Assembly (NCBI RefSeq): GCF_963678975.1
Contig: NC_089280.1
Location: 21,225,368 to 21,289,367, forward strand
Direction: 5' to 3'
From: Dysidea avara
Lineage: Eukaryota; Porifera; Demospongiae; Dictyoceratida; Dysideidae
DNA: 64,000 nucleotides
A program made the translations under genes and the position numbers. The notes beneath the pieces are model-generated. The model saw nothing but the letters and a program-made list of their open reading frames with translations. It did no database searches and had not been told where the DNA came from. Positions 29,501 through 41,500 of the stretch are shown here, in pieces (position 1 is the stretch's first letter; every line of letters starts with the position of its first letter).

Positions 29501-32500
29501 TGGTTGAGCATATAATCGCCACAATATACCTTCTTGTACTATAAGTTGGTCCCATTGCTGGAGAAGGCGGCGATACTCCAAACTCTCACCATTAGATTCA
29601 TTCATTAATGGCCGTTGGTTCTGCTGTTTAGCTTGCAAAAGTCTGCTAATGTTGTGATCTTCAGTTTGGGCCTGAGAAAGTTCCGCAGTAGTGTATCCAA
29701 GTGCTGCCATGGACACTGCATTGATGGTACAATTGTGTACATCAAGGCACTCTTTGCCACAATGCCTTACTGGCTGTCGGGACAAGGCATCTGCATTTCC
29801 ATGAGTTCTACCAGGGCGATGAACTATTGTGAACTGGAACTCTTGTAGCTTTTCCAGCCACCTTGCTAATTGACCTTCAGGTTGCTTAAAATTTTGTAGC
29901 CATGTCAAAGCACTGTGGTCAGTACGGATAGTGAACATTGCGCCAATGAGGTATTGTCTGAAATGTTGAAGGAACGTTACCACTGCTAATAGCTCTTTTC
30001 TTGTCACACAGTAGTTACGTTCCTGTTTGGTTAATAGCCTGCTGGCATATGCAATTACACATTCCCTTCCATCATCTTGCAATTGGGAAAGCACAGCACC
30101 AATACCTGTATCACTAGCATCGGTGTCAATTATGAAAGGTTTGGACCAGTCAGGAAGGGCTAGAATTGGGGCTGAAGTTAACTTCTTTTTCAAAGCGTTA
30201 AAGGCTGCTTCACTCTCTTTAGTCCATTTGAACTGAGTTCCTTTCTCTGTTAGTCTGTGGAGGGGTGTAGCTAGGGAGGCAAAGTCCTTGATGAAGCGTC
30301 GATAGTAGTTTGCCAACCCTAGAAACTGTTGTACTTCCTTGGGAGACTGTGGTGTAGGCCATTGGTTGACTCTCCTTGTCTTCTCTGCATCTGGAGCAAT
30401 TCCTTGAGCTGATACTACATGACCCAAGTAAGTAACTTTCTGTTGGAGCAGTTGACACTTGCGAGGTTGCAATTTGAGTCCAGCTTTTCGAAGGCGCTCA
30501 AATACTGCCTGTAAATTGCAAAGGTGCTCTTCAAATGACTTCCCTACCACAATAATGTCATCTATGTACACTAGACAGGTCTTCCAATGTAGTCCAGCTA
30601 ACACTGAGTCCATAAGTCTTTGAAAGGTGGCTGGAGCATTGCAGAGCCCAAAGGGCATAACATTGAACTCAAATAGCCCTTCGGACGTGCAGAATGCAGT
30701 TTTTTCCCGATGTTCTGGTTTCACCTCCACCTGCCAGTAGCCACTCCTAAGGTCCAGTGTGGAAAACAACTTAGACTCGGCAAGAGTGTCTAGTGTCTCG
30801 TCAATCTTAGGAATGGGATATGCATCCTTTCGAGTAACACTATTGACTTTGCGATAATCGACACAAAATCTTGTTGACCCATCTTTCTTCTGTACTAACA
30901 CAATGGGCGATGCCCAAGGACTGGTTGATGGAGTAATCACATGCTTTTTCAACATGTCTTGCAATAATTTCTTCACTTCGTCTTTTGCTGGCAAAGATAG
31001 TCTGCGAACTTGTTGTCTAATGGGAGTAGCAGTGCCAGTGTCTATGCTATGTTGTAGTACACTAGTGCATCCTACATCTTGCTCATCATTTGCAATTACA
31101 TCACTGTAAAGCTCTAGCAATGCCACAAGTTGTTCCTTTTCTTCATCTTTAAGGTTCTCTGATATCAGACTTTCTGGAATGTTTGGTGATGCAAGCTTAC
31201 TTGGTTCTGATATGGCACTCTCTGACACAATACTGATAGCAGACTCATCTAAGGTATCTGCATGTGCTACAGTAGACCCCTTATAAACTTTCACTGGGAT
31301 GAGGTTTGTATTAATGACTCGTATTGGTATAAGGCCATGTTTTGGCTGTACTAGTGCCCTTGCCACTCGTATTGGGACTGATGAATCTGTTGTCTCTACA
31401 ACCCATGTGTGATCATTATCTTCAGTCTGGCCATAACCTCAACCTCAGAGGTGGCAGGGATGTCACATGTTTCCACTATGCTAACTTTAGCACAGCCTAG
31501 CAGCTGACTTACAGAGTGAGGTTGAAGCTGTATTTTTGTTTGATCTTTTAGTGATAGTTCCCCCTTGAATAAATCCAACACACATTTGTTTTCTTCTAGA
31601 AAATCCATACCCAGAATAGCCTCTGCAGTGATTTTATCAGCAATTACAAAGTTGTGACATATGGTAAGGTTTCCTACTGAGATTTTCACTGAAGCAGTTC
31701 CACGAAGTTGGAGAGGGATTCCATCTACCCCTACCAAGCTATTAGCTGTCTGTAATTTTTTCTTATAGTTACTTGGTACCACCTTATCCCACACGTCTCC
31801 CCTAAGTAGTGATACCCCAGCTCCAGTGTCTACCAAAAATGACACTGGGCTACCAAACACCTTCCCCAACACGAAATAACTTGAAACATTATTAACATTT
31901 ACACCTTGCATGTCTGGAACATATAGTCCTCCATAGGTCCAAGTTCCTCCAGCTGTAGGTCCTCGTTGGTTGACATTTGTAGCACATCCCCTGGCATAGT
32001 GTCCAGGCTGGTTACATTTCCTGCAGATAATAGGGGCATTGGGGTTCCGTGGTGATCCTCTTCCACGCCTAGGGGGCTGGTATCTACGCTGAGATGCATC
32101 TAGTTCCAATTTCTCTACTTTCTCAGCCAGTTTTTGCATTGTCCCAACCAGGTCTTGTTGCACTGCTTGGATGCTCTCAACCACTGGTTTCTCATCAGTC
32201 AGTACGTGGGAAACACTGCTGGAATTCCGTCGAGTGTTCGGTTTCGTAAGGTAGGACTCCAGTTCTATAGTTGAGCTCACTGCTTCATTTATTGTTTTGG
32301 GCCTGCGTTGTTTCACACCAAAGGCCACTTCTGCTGGTTCTAGCTGATCCAGATATCGTGACAGAGCAAACTGTTCTTTAGCCTTGTATTCAAGGGTGGG
32401 GAAAGCTTTGTCCACTAATCGTAACAGCTCATCTCCGAAATCGCCCCAACTCTCTGCGTTGCTCTTTCTACGACTTTCAAATTCTGCCTTGAATACTTCT

Positions 32501-35500
32501 TGCTTACTAGTAGGCTCAAATCGCTCGGTGAGCGCCGCCTTCAGTGCCACATAGGACTGGTGCGCTTCAGTTGGAAGTCGTATGAATGCCACGTGAGCTT
32601 TTTCAGTCAGCCGTACTCCAAGCCATAGCTTCTTCTCTTCTTCAGTCCACTTATTAATAGCAGCAATCCCTTCGAAATGACTGATCCACTCACTGAAGTC
32701 ATTTCCACCACTAAACTTCTCTGGCAATACCACGGGACGCGAAACACCGGCACTGGCACTAGCCCGTTCGTCGTCCTGACTCATTTCTGGTTCCCACGGC
32801 GGCGTATATCTCTTATCTAGGAAAAGACAAAACAACAACTGACACGAAGAGTATAACACTCGACCTTTCCAGGTACCGTTATCAAGCTATTCCACGGTAC
32901 CACAGATTTTGCGAGGGAGGTTAAGTTAGCTAGGTCGAGTCGGTCGTGTCTCGTCACGGCAATCCTGCCGACTACGCCACTGTAACAATTGTTGCTGATA
33001 CCAATAACTCACAACTCAACTGACTGACAAAAGCATGTGACCTACTTTTACATGTGCATGTGTGGCTATTTACAAAAGAGGTGTTGATCATCATACAATA
33101 CTAATAGTATTTATATATCTATTACATCACTACATAGTTACATCATTACATATCAGTATGTGTAGAAGCTGTTGCTAAGTGATTTAGTGCCTGGTGTTTA
33201 AATGAGCTTGGCGTATGTACAGACCTTGCATTGTGTGTATCCCATGTGGGACGGTTATGGTTAAGGTGATGAGATTGACAAAACTGTTTATTTAGCAATA
33301 AAACAAAGAATCTGGAAATGCAAATAGAAAAGAACAATTAATGGTTAATCATGTTGCAATGTTTTCACATACAGGTGGTAGGCACAATGGAAAACTGAGC
33401 AGGGTTCAACTGGAGCAAACTTTGGGTGACCGTGGATTACTTCCAGAGTATGGTGGTTCATTTATTAAACTGCTTTGTAACTTTGAAATTGCTGTACCCC
33501 TGGATGCTGACACACTACTCATTCCTTCTCTCATTGATGAAGAAGCTGATAAACGTTCTCATGCAACTTTCAAGTACACTTTCCCACGTCAAAATGTGAA
33601 GAAACATTTGAGTGAAGATTTCAATATGCAATCTTCTATTTATGCTGCCAAGGTGTTGCCTGCAGTTGCTGGAATAGTGCACGCAAAGCGACAGCTGACT
33701 TTGCATTCCACTGGAGTATGCTATCGTAGAATAGTCCTATTACACCATATTCCAATTAGTTTTTGGCCACGGTTGTTAGCCAGGTGTCTATCATCTGCCA
33801 GTCAATTTTACAAGATAATTTTAAACAACTGTGTCTCAGACATGCCATTCCAACGACTAGCCAATTCAGGAGATGTTGTTATTGGTCATATACCCTGTCA
33901 GTGGTTCTACTGGAAAAATGGAATAATGCTGGATTTTGATAACAGAACCCTGCTGTTTGTCAGTAACCTTGTTAATCCAAATGTGGTTGATGAAAACGGA
34001 AACAGGCAGGCATCAAGCTCCACTGTGGAAAAGATCAGAAAGATGGGGCTCTGCACTACAGGCAAAGACTGGCAACAGAGTTTTTCAATGTTCAACAATG
34101 GATTTGAAATTAATGTTCCTGACTACATGTTGGAGTCACACTCAACCAATCGTCGAGGCCCAAAACGTGTTTCAAGTCTATTGAGTGCACAAATTATGTC
34201 TCACGTTTTAGAGGTAATTGATGAAGTGTTGAAGGAATGGTTTGAAGGTGACTCGGGTTTGTACTCAAGTGCCAATACAGTCATTCAGCAGTTTGTTCCT
34301 TGTCCACATTGCTTTGGAGATGGTGAGACCCCTATGGAAAAGCAGCTTAAAGAAGAGGATGGCTTTAATATCAAACTCGATGGGACAAGTGTGGATAGAT
34401 CACTTGAATTATCTGGCTCCATTCCTGGTCGAAGGATTGTAACAATTGCTGGCACATCCCCTGTGATTGAGAAGAAAGTTCCTAATGCATGGCCAAACAA
34501 GGCTCCCAACTGTCTAGAAGAAGAAACGGGCTTGTTTAAGAGATTACCTGGCCGTTATCATAGTAACAGCAGGAATAAAATCTCATGGAATTTAGGAACT
34601 GATGCACCAGCTGGGTTTACCTTTAAACATTGTATATGGGCTGCAGGTAATATTGGCAGAATTATGTGTCCTCATCATAGTGCCATAAAATTGTCAGATC
34701 TTATTCCTGATGTGGTAAGATGTTGTCTTTGTTAGTGATGTCTTAACAGTACACGCACGCACACACACAGACTTTATGTAGTCACTAGTATTATTATGTT
34801 ATACTACATTACAGATGTTCAGGGATATGTTACACACCACAATTGATAAAAGTGCTCTTAGAGGCAAGCACGAACTATTGGGGAAAGGAGGTTTTGGAAC
34901 AGTGTACCGAGTCAAGCTTTATAAGGTTACAAACTCCTGTAACCTGTGCTTCATAATTCATAATACTTATATTGTAGGAAGACACCGGTGATCTTGAGGA
35001 TGTGGTGGTCAAAGTAATATCCACACATGCTCACAATATGATGGGGGGGCCGTCAGAGTCACTAGAGCTAATCGTTGATAAGTATGCTGACATCCGTCTA
35101 GAGTTGAACAAGCTGTGCTCTTCCTCACACAAGTACATAGTTCATTTTATTGGGATGACAATGGACCCTTTGAGCTTTGTGATGGAGTGGGCCCCACTCG
35201 GTAGCTTTAGGAAGATACTAACGGACTACAGAGAAGCGAGATGTATCTTGTGTCCAGAATCAGTGTTGCTGAGTATTCAACAGGTTTGTGCATAATCTGT
35301 GTACGCTGATTTTGTGTATGTGTTTGTGTGTAGTATTTTATGTATTATAGTACAGGTATTTTGTATGTTTGTATACGTAACTGAGGGGGTGGGGGGTTCA
35401 AGGGTTCCATGGAACCCCCTATTGGAAAGAAGACTTCAGTATTATTGTTATCTCTTAAATCAACTCTTAAATTAACCACACAGCATGCTATGGCTTTGTT

Positions 35501-38500
35501 TTTTGCCTTGTTTTGTAACAATACACACAGTACAATTAACATCTTACTGTATTAGCCAAGCTAACCCAAGCTCAGGTGCATGATTGGCCTAAATTATTGG
35601 GCAGCCCAGAATGTGGCTGAGTGAAGTGCCTGACCAAGTTAGTGCCCAGCATTCTGCATTGATATCATGATCTCATCGCCTTAGCTATTAAGTAGCAAGC
35701 ATAATTCTGGTCAAGCAGCTTCACTGCTCCCTGTTAGTCGTGGGTTGCTGGGTGTATGCATGTATGTCCATATGGGTGGGTGAGTGTTTTTGGTATGATA
35801 TACACCATTCCTGGTAGCTTACGAGGCCTGTTACATTGTATTGTAGTCGTTATACGCCTGTTACAGGATGTGGCTAGTCCCTAGTGAGCTGTTTCACCAG
35901 GTTTCAGTTACCGGCCACACACCCTTCAAGTAAATGCAGCGAAAATAGAAAGTTAAGCTTTAATGTAGGACATAAACAGCCTTAGGTGCCATGAAGGTAT
36001 TACGAAGCTGGTTGTTTTTAAACTAGGCAAAGGCCGGCTGTGGGTTCACGCCTGGTTTCCTGAATTGGTTTGGCAAAAACCGTGTGTCTGTGTGTATGCA
36101 TATCTGTCCAACATCCATGTGAGCAAACAGACTTTGAGCTACAGAAAATAAACCTTCATTCAATGAGTATGGCAGTATAGCCAAGCCCAAAAGTGCCTTC
36201 AGTACAACCTGAAATCCTTCCAATCGGTTGCTACATTTTTTTTTATTTAGAGGAATTTTCTATTGCCTGAATGACTCACTAATTCCATCAGACAAGTGTA
36301 ACTCAATAACGGCTATGGCTACAGGCTTGTTTTTTCACTATTTGACGCCGCTTCAGCCCAACAGGTACCTTTTGACATACTGCAGTACATACAATGCATG
36401 CATCATGAACTTACCTGTGTCCTCTTTTGTGTGATTTAGACAGCACAAGTGTGGCTTCCCTACATTTGTAACAGAAATCATATATCTTTTCTGTAGTGAT
36501 TGCGGAGATACTTTTCAAAGTATTCTTCATTTGTAATGCTGTGCAATGGGCTGAACATAGCTGAAAGCAAAACTCAATGTCCACTTCTACCAGTAATTGA
36601 CATTTGGGATGCACAGTAAGTCTGACACCGTTCTTTCTTTTGATGCAGTATGTGTGCGGATCCACCAGTCATAATTATGTTACAAAAAAGCAGGGAAAAT
36701 TAGAAATTCTATGGTCCTTATTTGCACTAATTTTTTCTTGTGCTTGTATTATGTACTTCATGAGCTGCTGCAACCAAATAGAGTAAAGCAAAATCGGTTT
36801 ACTAGACAAAAATACTTATTGAAAACACTTATAGTGACAAAACACTCATTTTTCCGCTTTTGCTATGAAATATTAGCTAGACTGAAGCTACAATAACCCA
36901 TGTTGCAAAGTAGAACCCCCCTTTTTAGGATCCCCCTGTTTGTCTAGTGTATATGTCTTCAGAAATACCATTGTGAATCTGTGGCTATAGTCTTTAAAAT
37001 TTTTTTATTGCTCCAAATATTTTCTGCTTTATACACATGACAAATACCTCATGTACGGTATATAATAAAGATCTGCGATACACCAGTTTGTAATTGTTAT
37101 TATGTAGGTATCTTGTGCTTTGAATTACCTCCATCAAGAAAAGAGCATTGTTCACTTTGATATTAAGCCAGACAATGTGTTAGTGTTTCAATTTCCACCA
37201 CACGGGCATCAGTGTTATGCACAGGGAAAACCCCTGAAATCAGTTTCATGTGTCCATTGCAAGGGGGTAAGTGATAATCCCGGAGTCTTGGTAAAATTGG
37301 CCGACCTTGGAATATCAGCATTTGTTGGACCAGGAGGGTTTCATCGAAAATTGGCCACCCCCGGTCACACTGCCCCTGAGGCTATTAGGCACATGGGGAA
37401 AGAGCAAATGACAGAAAAGGTTATACAGTATATAAATAGAATTGTATACTGGATGCTGGTATTGTGTTCTACATTTAGGTTGACATATTTTCACTGGGTG
37501 TGTCACTATATGAGTTGATGACACTTCGGGAGCTCCCACCAGAAGGTATTCATCATGCGTCTTTTGATACAGAAATGGAGAAGGGAAGGAGACCACAATT
37601 TATATCAGTGGTAAGATGAATGTGTATGTATGTGTTGTGTAGTGCGTATGCATGCATGTGTGTGTACGTGCGTGCGTGCGTGTGTGTGTGTGTTAGTGTG
37701 TGGATGCTTGTGCACATGCACGTTACCTTCCTCATATTAGTGAGCATGTTAATGTGGTGGAGACGAGGTGGTGACAGGATTACCTTGCACTTCCCTTGCA
37801 AGCCACCAAGCAGGCTTGCTTCATGCTTATCATCCTGCTTCAGAGCAAACATTTGCTCCTGCAGATCAGGTCCCTGCTTGTTTATCCACTTTTCTGGGTG
37901 TGCTCTTGCCCAGCCTAAAAAAAGCTTTTCTTAATTTTTTAGGATTCTGACGGATATCTCTTATAGAGAGGGCATGAAGAATCAATTCTCTGATGGGTAA
38001 AGATTGATCCACAGAAAAAAAAGCTGAACAACTAAAACACTTACCTTGTGTGTAAATATGTTACTGTGTAGTAGTGCTGGGACAAAGCTTTGGATGTTTC
38101 GTGGGTTCGAAGGTTAAGTAAACTTCGAATTTTAAAACTATCCTTCAAAGCTTCATAATGCACTCATAGCCTACAAAGAATTATAAATAAACGTCGCTAT
38201 CTTTATTGCAGCTGCTTATTCATTTTGCATGATTGATGTTTGTGTTCATGATCAAACTTCATGTGCTATACCCACCTTTTTACCATTGCAGTTTGGGTTG
38301 CTACTGTTAGCCAGTTTGCCTATGCATGATTGCAGTATAGCGGACTTGCCCATTTGCAATTGATTGCGTCATTCGGTATTGCTGCTGTGCAATTTCTAAA
38401 TGCTTACAAACTTAAATAGGATTAGAAAGATAAAACTTTAGAAGGATACAAGAAAACCTGTAACTTGAAAGCTAACACCAAAGCTTCAAATGTTGAACAT

Positions 38501-41500
38501 TTTGTTAGTGAATGTTCGAAGCTAAATTTCAATATTTGTCCCTGTCCTTTTTTTTTAGTGTTCGCATTTATTTATTTATTTTTTATTTATTAAGGCTTTA
38601 CAGCACAAGTGCTGATGGTCCGTAGGACACTTGGTCCTACAGCCTATCCAGAGTTGTTACATAAAGTGTATTTGAAAAGGTGAAGAAAGGAGAAAAAATC
38701 CATGACTGGACCTGGGCAGCCTCGAACCTGCAGCCATCTGATTAACGCTCGAACGCTTACAGGAGTCTGCCAGGTGGTCACGATGTTTTCTCCTTGTCAA
38801 TTTCAAGTATATATATCCATAGGAACTCTAGAGAGTGACCTATTATCCGAAGTACCCCTTGTGGAACCAAATGGACATTAGTTTATTTAAATGGTAGTGG
38901 TATAATTGTGTGTGCGTGCGTGCATGCGTGTGTGTACTCATATGTATAATTCACAGTCATTATATCAGTAAATATCTGTTGTGTTGTTTTAGGACCCCAA
39001 GTACCCTCAGGTGTTATATGACTGTTTGGTTAGTTGCTGGGCTCAGGAGTACATTAATCGACCAAGTGCTGAGGAACTGACAAACCTTATGGTACCAGAA
39101 AACCTGTCAATTGTCAACTCATACAATCTTGGTGACCTACAAGTCACTGATGTGTTAGTAGTGATAGCAGAAGATGGCGATGCATCCCTGTGGATTGCCA
39201 GTAATCTCTTTCACAAAAAAATAGAAGAAAATGTCTTGTCTATCTATACTCTTGTTGATTCTGAAAGTGGTCCCAGTTTTAAAATGGACGTAAGTTAGTA
39301 GTGCATTGTTGTACAGGTACATATACAGAGCTGTGTGATATGATATTGACCACATACACCCGATATGTGTCAAAATAGGATTGAAAATGAAGAAACGTCA
39401 CAGCATAGTTTACATTCACAGTTTTGTACAATAATCATTTTACTGCTGGCAGGTAGTACTTTCTAGAAGTCTTTTTAGCACCATCACAACTAGTTGGAAC
39501 CCTTTCTCACGGATATGCATACAGCATCCTATAGAAATTTACTATTATTGTTTAGTACAGTAGTACCGTATAGCAGGGCCGGATCCAGAAAGGGGGGGTG
39601 GTCAAAATGAACTGAAGCACTACATTGTCTGATTTGGTAAGGTGAGACCAAAAAAAAAGGTCACAGCCAGCTGACAATAGCTGCCCACCTTATCAGCTAC
39701 GCATTTATAGCTGATAAAGTACATCAAAATCCTCACACACACACACTGCTTTCATTCTGTGACTGCTTTATTAGAGTGACTGCTCTATTAGAGTAGCTCG
39801 ATCTTGGTATACTAAAAAATTTTGGAGGGGGGTCAAGATCCCCCTTTGACCCCCCCTGTATCCACCCCTGCCGTATAGTAGGAAACTTTGGAAGTATAAA
39901 ACTTTGACGAAATCTGATTGGCAAAAAATTTAGGAGAATTACTGTGCTTTGTCATGTGTCACTACACATTGCATATAGATAACAATGGCTGGAAATATAC
40001 TTTGACGGAAAAAATTGGCAAATGAAAGGACAACTCACCAAGTTTTTCAATTTTTTATATTGCCAAAGTTTCTATTATACAGTATTCTGAAGGTTTGCTT
40101 TTCCCACCAAGTTATGTCCAGCACTGTGGTAATGATCTGTATTATCAAGAGTTAATAATAGTAGGGAGGGAGAGTGTCTAACGCTCAATAGGCCTGTATA
40201 AAATGAGCGCGTAGAGCACCCCGCTTATTATCGTATACCTTTGTAATTTCCTATAGTGTTGATGACCGCAATAAACACGTTATGTCACATTTTGTATGGC
40301 CTTGCAAAATCGATAGTTGGTGAGAAAGCAGTGATGCGAAGATGGCTACTCCAGTGAGTGATGGAAGAACCAGAGAGAAATCGTTCATAACTTTCATCTG
40401 GCGCTTTTTCTTAGGTTGGGATTCTTCAGGCTGTGTTTCATCGGTGCCGCTTCTTTTCCTTGCCATTGCTTTCGTCTGACACTTCTTCTTGGTTACTTCC
40501 AGCTCATCACTCCTCGACTGACGCTTCTTCTTGGGCCTTACCTCGGGACGTGGCTGAACGGTTGATTCGTGATGCAATTCTACCTGTGCTTCTGAGCGTG
40601 CTTCATCTCAGCTTTCCTCATTGATCTTCTCTGACGCTTCTTGCTAGGCTGAACTGTTTCTGCTTCAATTTCGGTCAGTACCGTGGGCTGTTCATCACAA
40701 ATCGACATGTTTGATTGCACACGCTGCCTCGCACATTGCTCACGAGACTGATTCGTGAACAGCTAGTAGTATCGATAACGTCCTTCTGCGGCGTGCCTCA
40801 TTTCACATCTCCCTTCATGCAATCAACACGTCTGGCCAAGAAGCCAGATTGTCTTACGCGCTCATTTTATACAGGCCTATTGAGCGTTAGACACTCTCCC
40901 TCCCTACTATTATTAACTCTTGGTATTATGTAGCTTATAAAATTCCTTACATTGTATGATGGGCACTCTTTATTTGCCATATAGGTAATAGACCATGTGC
41001 ATATTCTACGTAGGTATAAAATCATGTGCACACAATAAGATGACTTTGAGGGTAAAAAGAGTACTGATGGGCTTTATGCTATCGGGGCTTAATCGCCTCC
41101 TTCCCGGGTTAACTATTGCCCTCCCCTCCCCTCCCCTCCCCTCCCCTCCCCCAGGTTTATACCTAAAGCCTTGAGAAATGGAAAGGTTCAATTGGTCCCA
41201 AAGTTGTATAATCGAATGGTCAATATTCAATGGCATCACAGTAAAATTTCATCAAAATTGAATATATTTATGCCTTAATTTTCACTGGGGGAGCATGCCC
41301 CCAGACCCCCCTAGAATCCGAAGCAGCTTACTTTGCTCCCCTTCCCCCCTGCTTAATATTCGTATATGTAATAGGACGGATGGCTGTGGTATTCGGGATT
41401 AATAGTGCGAGCATTGTAAACAGGAAGGAGTAAAATAGTGCGAGGCGAAGCTGAGCACTATTTCCTTCCTGTTTACAATGCGAGAACTATTAATCCCGAA

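Larger units (their letters stand above)
27949..33154 (-). mobile_element. Ty3/gypsy-type LTR retrotransposon, intact
   Basis: A 5,198-bp element (27953–33150) lies in gene B intron 14, opposite to the gene. It has two 170-bp LTRs that I read as identical, a 4-bp target-site duplication TATC (27949–27952 and 33151–33154), a tRNA-Ser-type primer-binding site, a polypurine tract, and gag–protease and pol frames without internal stops. Domain order PR–RT–RNase H–integrase marks the Ty3/gypsy group. No envelope frame was seen. Gene A shows the empty site (around 7189). Identical LTRs imply a recent insertion. Confidence 0.95.

Noticed and set aside
28163..32784. Endogenous retrovirus
   Set aside because: No envelope frame follows pol; the 3' LTR and polypurine tract come directly after the integrase frame, so it is a plain LTR retrotransposon.
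32785..32859. N-terminal extension of gag from GTG at 32859
   Set aside because: It lacks an ATG and would begin in the leader; the ATG at 32784 is the natural start.
40251..40577. Independent host gene on the minus strand
   Set aside because: The frame lies wholly inside a TIR element with its own target-site duplication and reads as basic low-complexity repeats.
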